A stretch of DNA of 6,527 bases. Origin: an uncultured Synergistales bacterium (GTDB lineage: Bacteria; Synergistota; Synergistia; Synergistales; Aminobacteriaceae). The position numbers and the translations under genes were made by a program. Shown here one piece after another: positions 5,596-6,527 of this stretch (position 1 is the first letter of the stretch; each line of letters opens with the position of its first letter). The notes beneath the pieces are model-generated. The model searched no databases and was not told the DNA's origin. It was given only the letters and a program-made list of their open reading frames with translations. The DNA is taken from assembly GCA_937957815.1 (NCBI GenBank), contig CALFXN010000557.1:1-6527 (forward strand), given 5' to 3'.

Positions 5596-6527
5596 TCCAA
5601 CCGATATGGAACACCGCCCGGGGCCGGATGCGCGTCGCCGGTCTGGCCTCGGGGTCGGGGAACACGCTCTGGAAAACCCTGGAGCTTCAGCGGACGCTCG
5701 AAGCGACGCCCGGAGGTTCCCCCTTCGAAATCGTCGCGGTCTTCGCCGATTCGCCGGAGGCGAAGGCGCTCCGGACCGCGGAGGAGTTTGGAATCCCCGG
5801 CCTCTCGATCGACATCCGGGCCTTTTACGCCGATCGCGGAGCGCCGCTCAAGGACCGCGCCGTCCGGGCCGAGTACGACCGTCGCATCCTCGACCTCCTC
5901 GCGCCATTCGTCCCCGACGGCATCCTTCTCGCGGGCTACGTCTGGGCCACGACGTCCGTCATCACGGGCTCGCTGATTACGTGGGGCGTCCACCCGGCCG
6001 ACCTCGCCGTCGAAAAAGACGGCCGGCGCGCCTACGCGGGGGTCGACGGCGTCGGCTCCACGCTCGCGGGCGGAGAGTCCGAGATCCGCGCGTCGTCCTA
6101 CCTCGCGACCGACCTCATCGACGGCGGCCCCATCCTGATCGTCTCGCCCGGCGTCCCGGTCGACCCCTGCGACGGGCTCGAAGGGAAGGATCGCGTCCGC
6201 CGTTATCTCCCGTCCGTCAACGACGAGGGGCGCATCGTCGGCGCGCGCACGACGCTCGAGATCGCGAACGGTTCCTTCGGCCTCGACGAGCGCGACTCGG
6301 TCTTCTTCCGCGGCGTTCCGGCCCCGAAAGGCCTCCGTTTCGAGTCGTGGCGGGAGAACCCACCGCTCCACGAACGGCGGACCGAATGCCTCTTCTCGCC
6401 AAAGCGCGTCGCCGTCATCGGCGCGTCGGCCCGTCCGGGCATCGGCAATGCCGTATTCCGGAACATCCGGAGCTACGACTTCGCGGGCGAGGTATTCCCC
6501 GTGAACCGGAAGGGCGAGACGGTCGAC
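5592..6527 (+). CDS. Formyltransferase-like domain fused to NDP-forming acyl-CoA synthetase CoA-binding domain, cut by window edge
   Basis: The frame is open from ATG 5592 to the right edge (312 residues). AGGAGG at 5579-5584 precedes the start by 7 nt. The ATG overlaps the regulator stop as ATGA, so the two are translationally coupled. Residues 13-190 resemble PurN/Fmt-type formyltransferases: a Rossmann-like start RVAGLASGSGNTLWKTL (14-30), DGILLAGYVW (109-118), WGVHPADL (131-138) and a final LATDLIDGGPIL (171-182). H134 and D177 match the catalytic His and Asp, but the expected Asn two residues before the His is G132. A linker of about 75 residues follows, containing TLEIANGSFG. From 269 a new domain begins, SPKRVAVIGASARPGIGNAV, then FAGEVFPVNRKGE (297-309). 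This matches the CoA-binding N-terminus of ADP-forming acetyl-CoA synthetase/acyl-CoA synthetase proteins. The remainder, including any ATP-grasp domain, is outside. Such enzymes convert acyl-CoA to acid plus ATP, or the reverse. The exact reaction is unknown. Confidence 0.8.
   Translation, partial: MIQPIWNTARGRMRVAGLASGSGNTLWKTLELQRTLEATPGGSPFEIVAVFADSPEAKALRTAEEFGIPGLSIDIRAFYADRGAPLKDRAVRAEYDRRILDLLAPFVPDGILLAGYVWATTSVITGSLITWGVHPADLAVEKDGRRAYAGVDGVGSTLAGGESEIRASSYLATDLIDGGPILIVSPGVPVDPCDGLEGKDRVRRYLPSVNDEGRIVGARTTLEIANGSFGLDERDSVFFRGVPAPKGLRFESWRENPPLHERRTECLFSPKRVAVIGASARPGIGNAVFRNIRSYDFAGEVFPVNRKGETVD

Noticed and set aside
5310..6371. Minus-strand open frame of 353 codons opposite the regulator and fusion genes
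   Set aside because: Charged shadow composition and no ribosome binding site; the plus-strand genes have strong motifs and starts.
1..6527. tRNA, rRNA, CRISPR array, insertion sequence or attachment-site signals
   Set aside because: No cloverleaf, regularly spaced repeats, transposase or terminal inverted repeats were seen; nearly the whole window is accounted for by seven protein genes.

Overview
This is a GC-rich, tightly packed bacterial window with AGGAGG-type ribosome binding sites in front of most genes. It suggests an anaerobic, amino-acid- or organic-acid-fermenting bacterium. A Synergistota-like genome would fit the combination of TRAP transporter, secreted papain-type protease and a CoA-binding acyl-CoA synthetase domain, but this is an inference from gene content only; no marker gene is present.

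Layout: a leftward block runs from about 4850 down to 1. In transcription order it encodes a TRAP solute-binding protein (dctP, 4739-3720), the TRAP small permease (dctQ, 3616-3119), the TRAP large permease (dctM, 3115-1835), an MFS transporter (1784-615) and a secreted C1A (papain-family) peptidase cut by the left edge (556-1). A rightward block starts at 4894 with a GntR/FCD-family regulator (4894-5595). It is translationally coupled by an ATGA overlap to a large protein cut by the right edge (5592-6527), in which a formyltransferase-like domain is fused to the start of an NDP-forming acyl-CoA synthetase CoA-binding domain.

The two blocks diverge from a 154-bp region (4740-4893). It holds overlapping, almost mirror-image promoter elements and an 11-bp inverted repeat (10 of 11 positions matching), which is a plausible operator for the GntR regulator. 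The likely logic is that the regulator senses a small organic acid, or a metabolite of it, imported by the TRAP system, and controls both the transporter and the CoA-linked enzyme. The dctP-dctQ gap holds two hairpins. The second is followed by six U residues directly abutting the dctQ ribosome binding site, which would let the binding protein be made in excess over the membrane subunits. The MFS and peptidase genes follow on the same strand, and the peptidase has its own candidate promoter.

The most unusual item is the formyltransferase-like/CoA-binding fusion, in which the usual catalytic Asn of the Asn-His-Asp triad is Gly while the His and Asp are kept.
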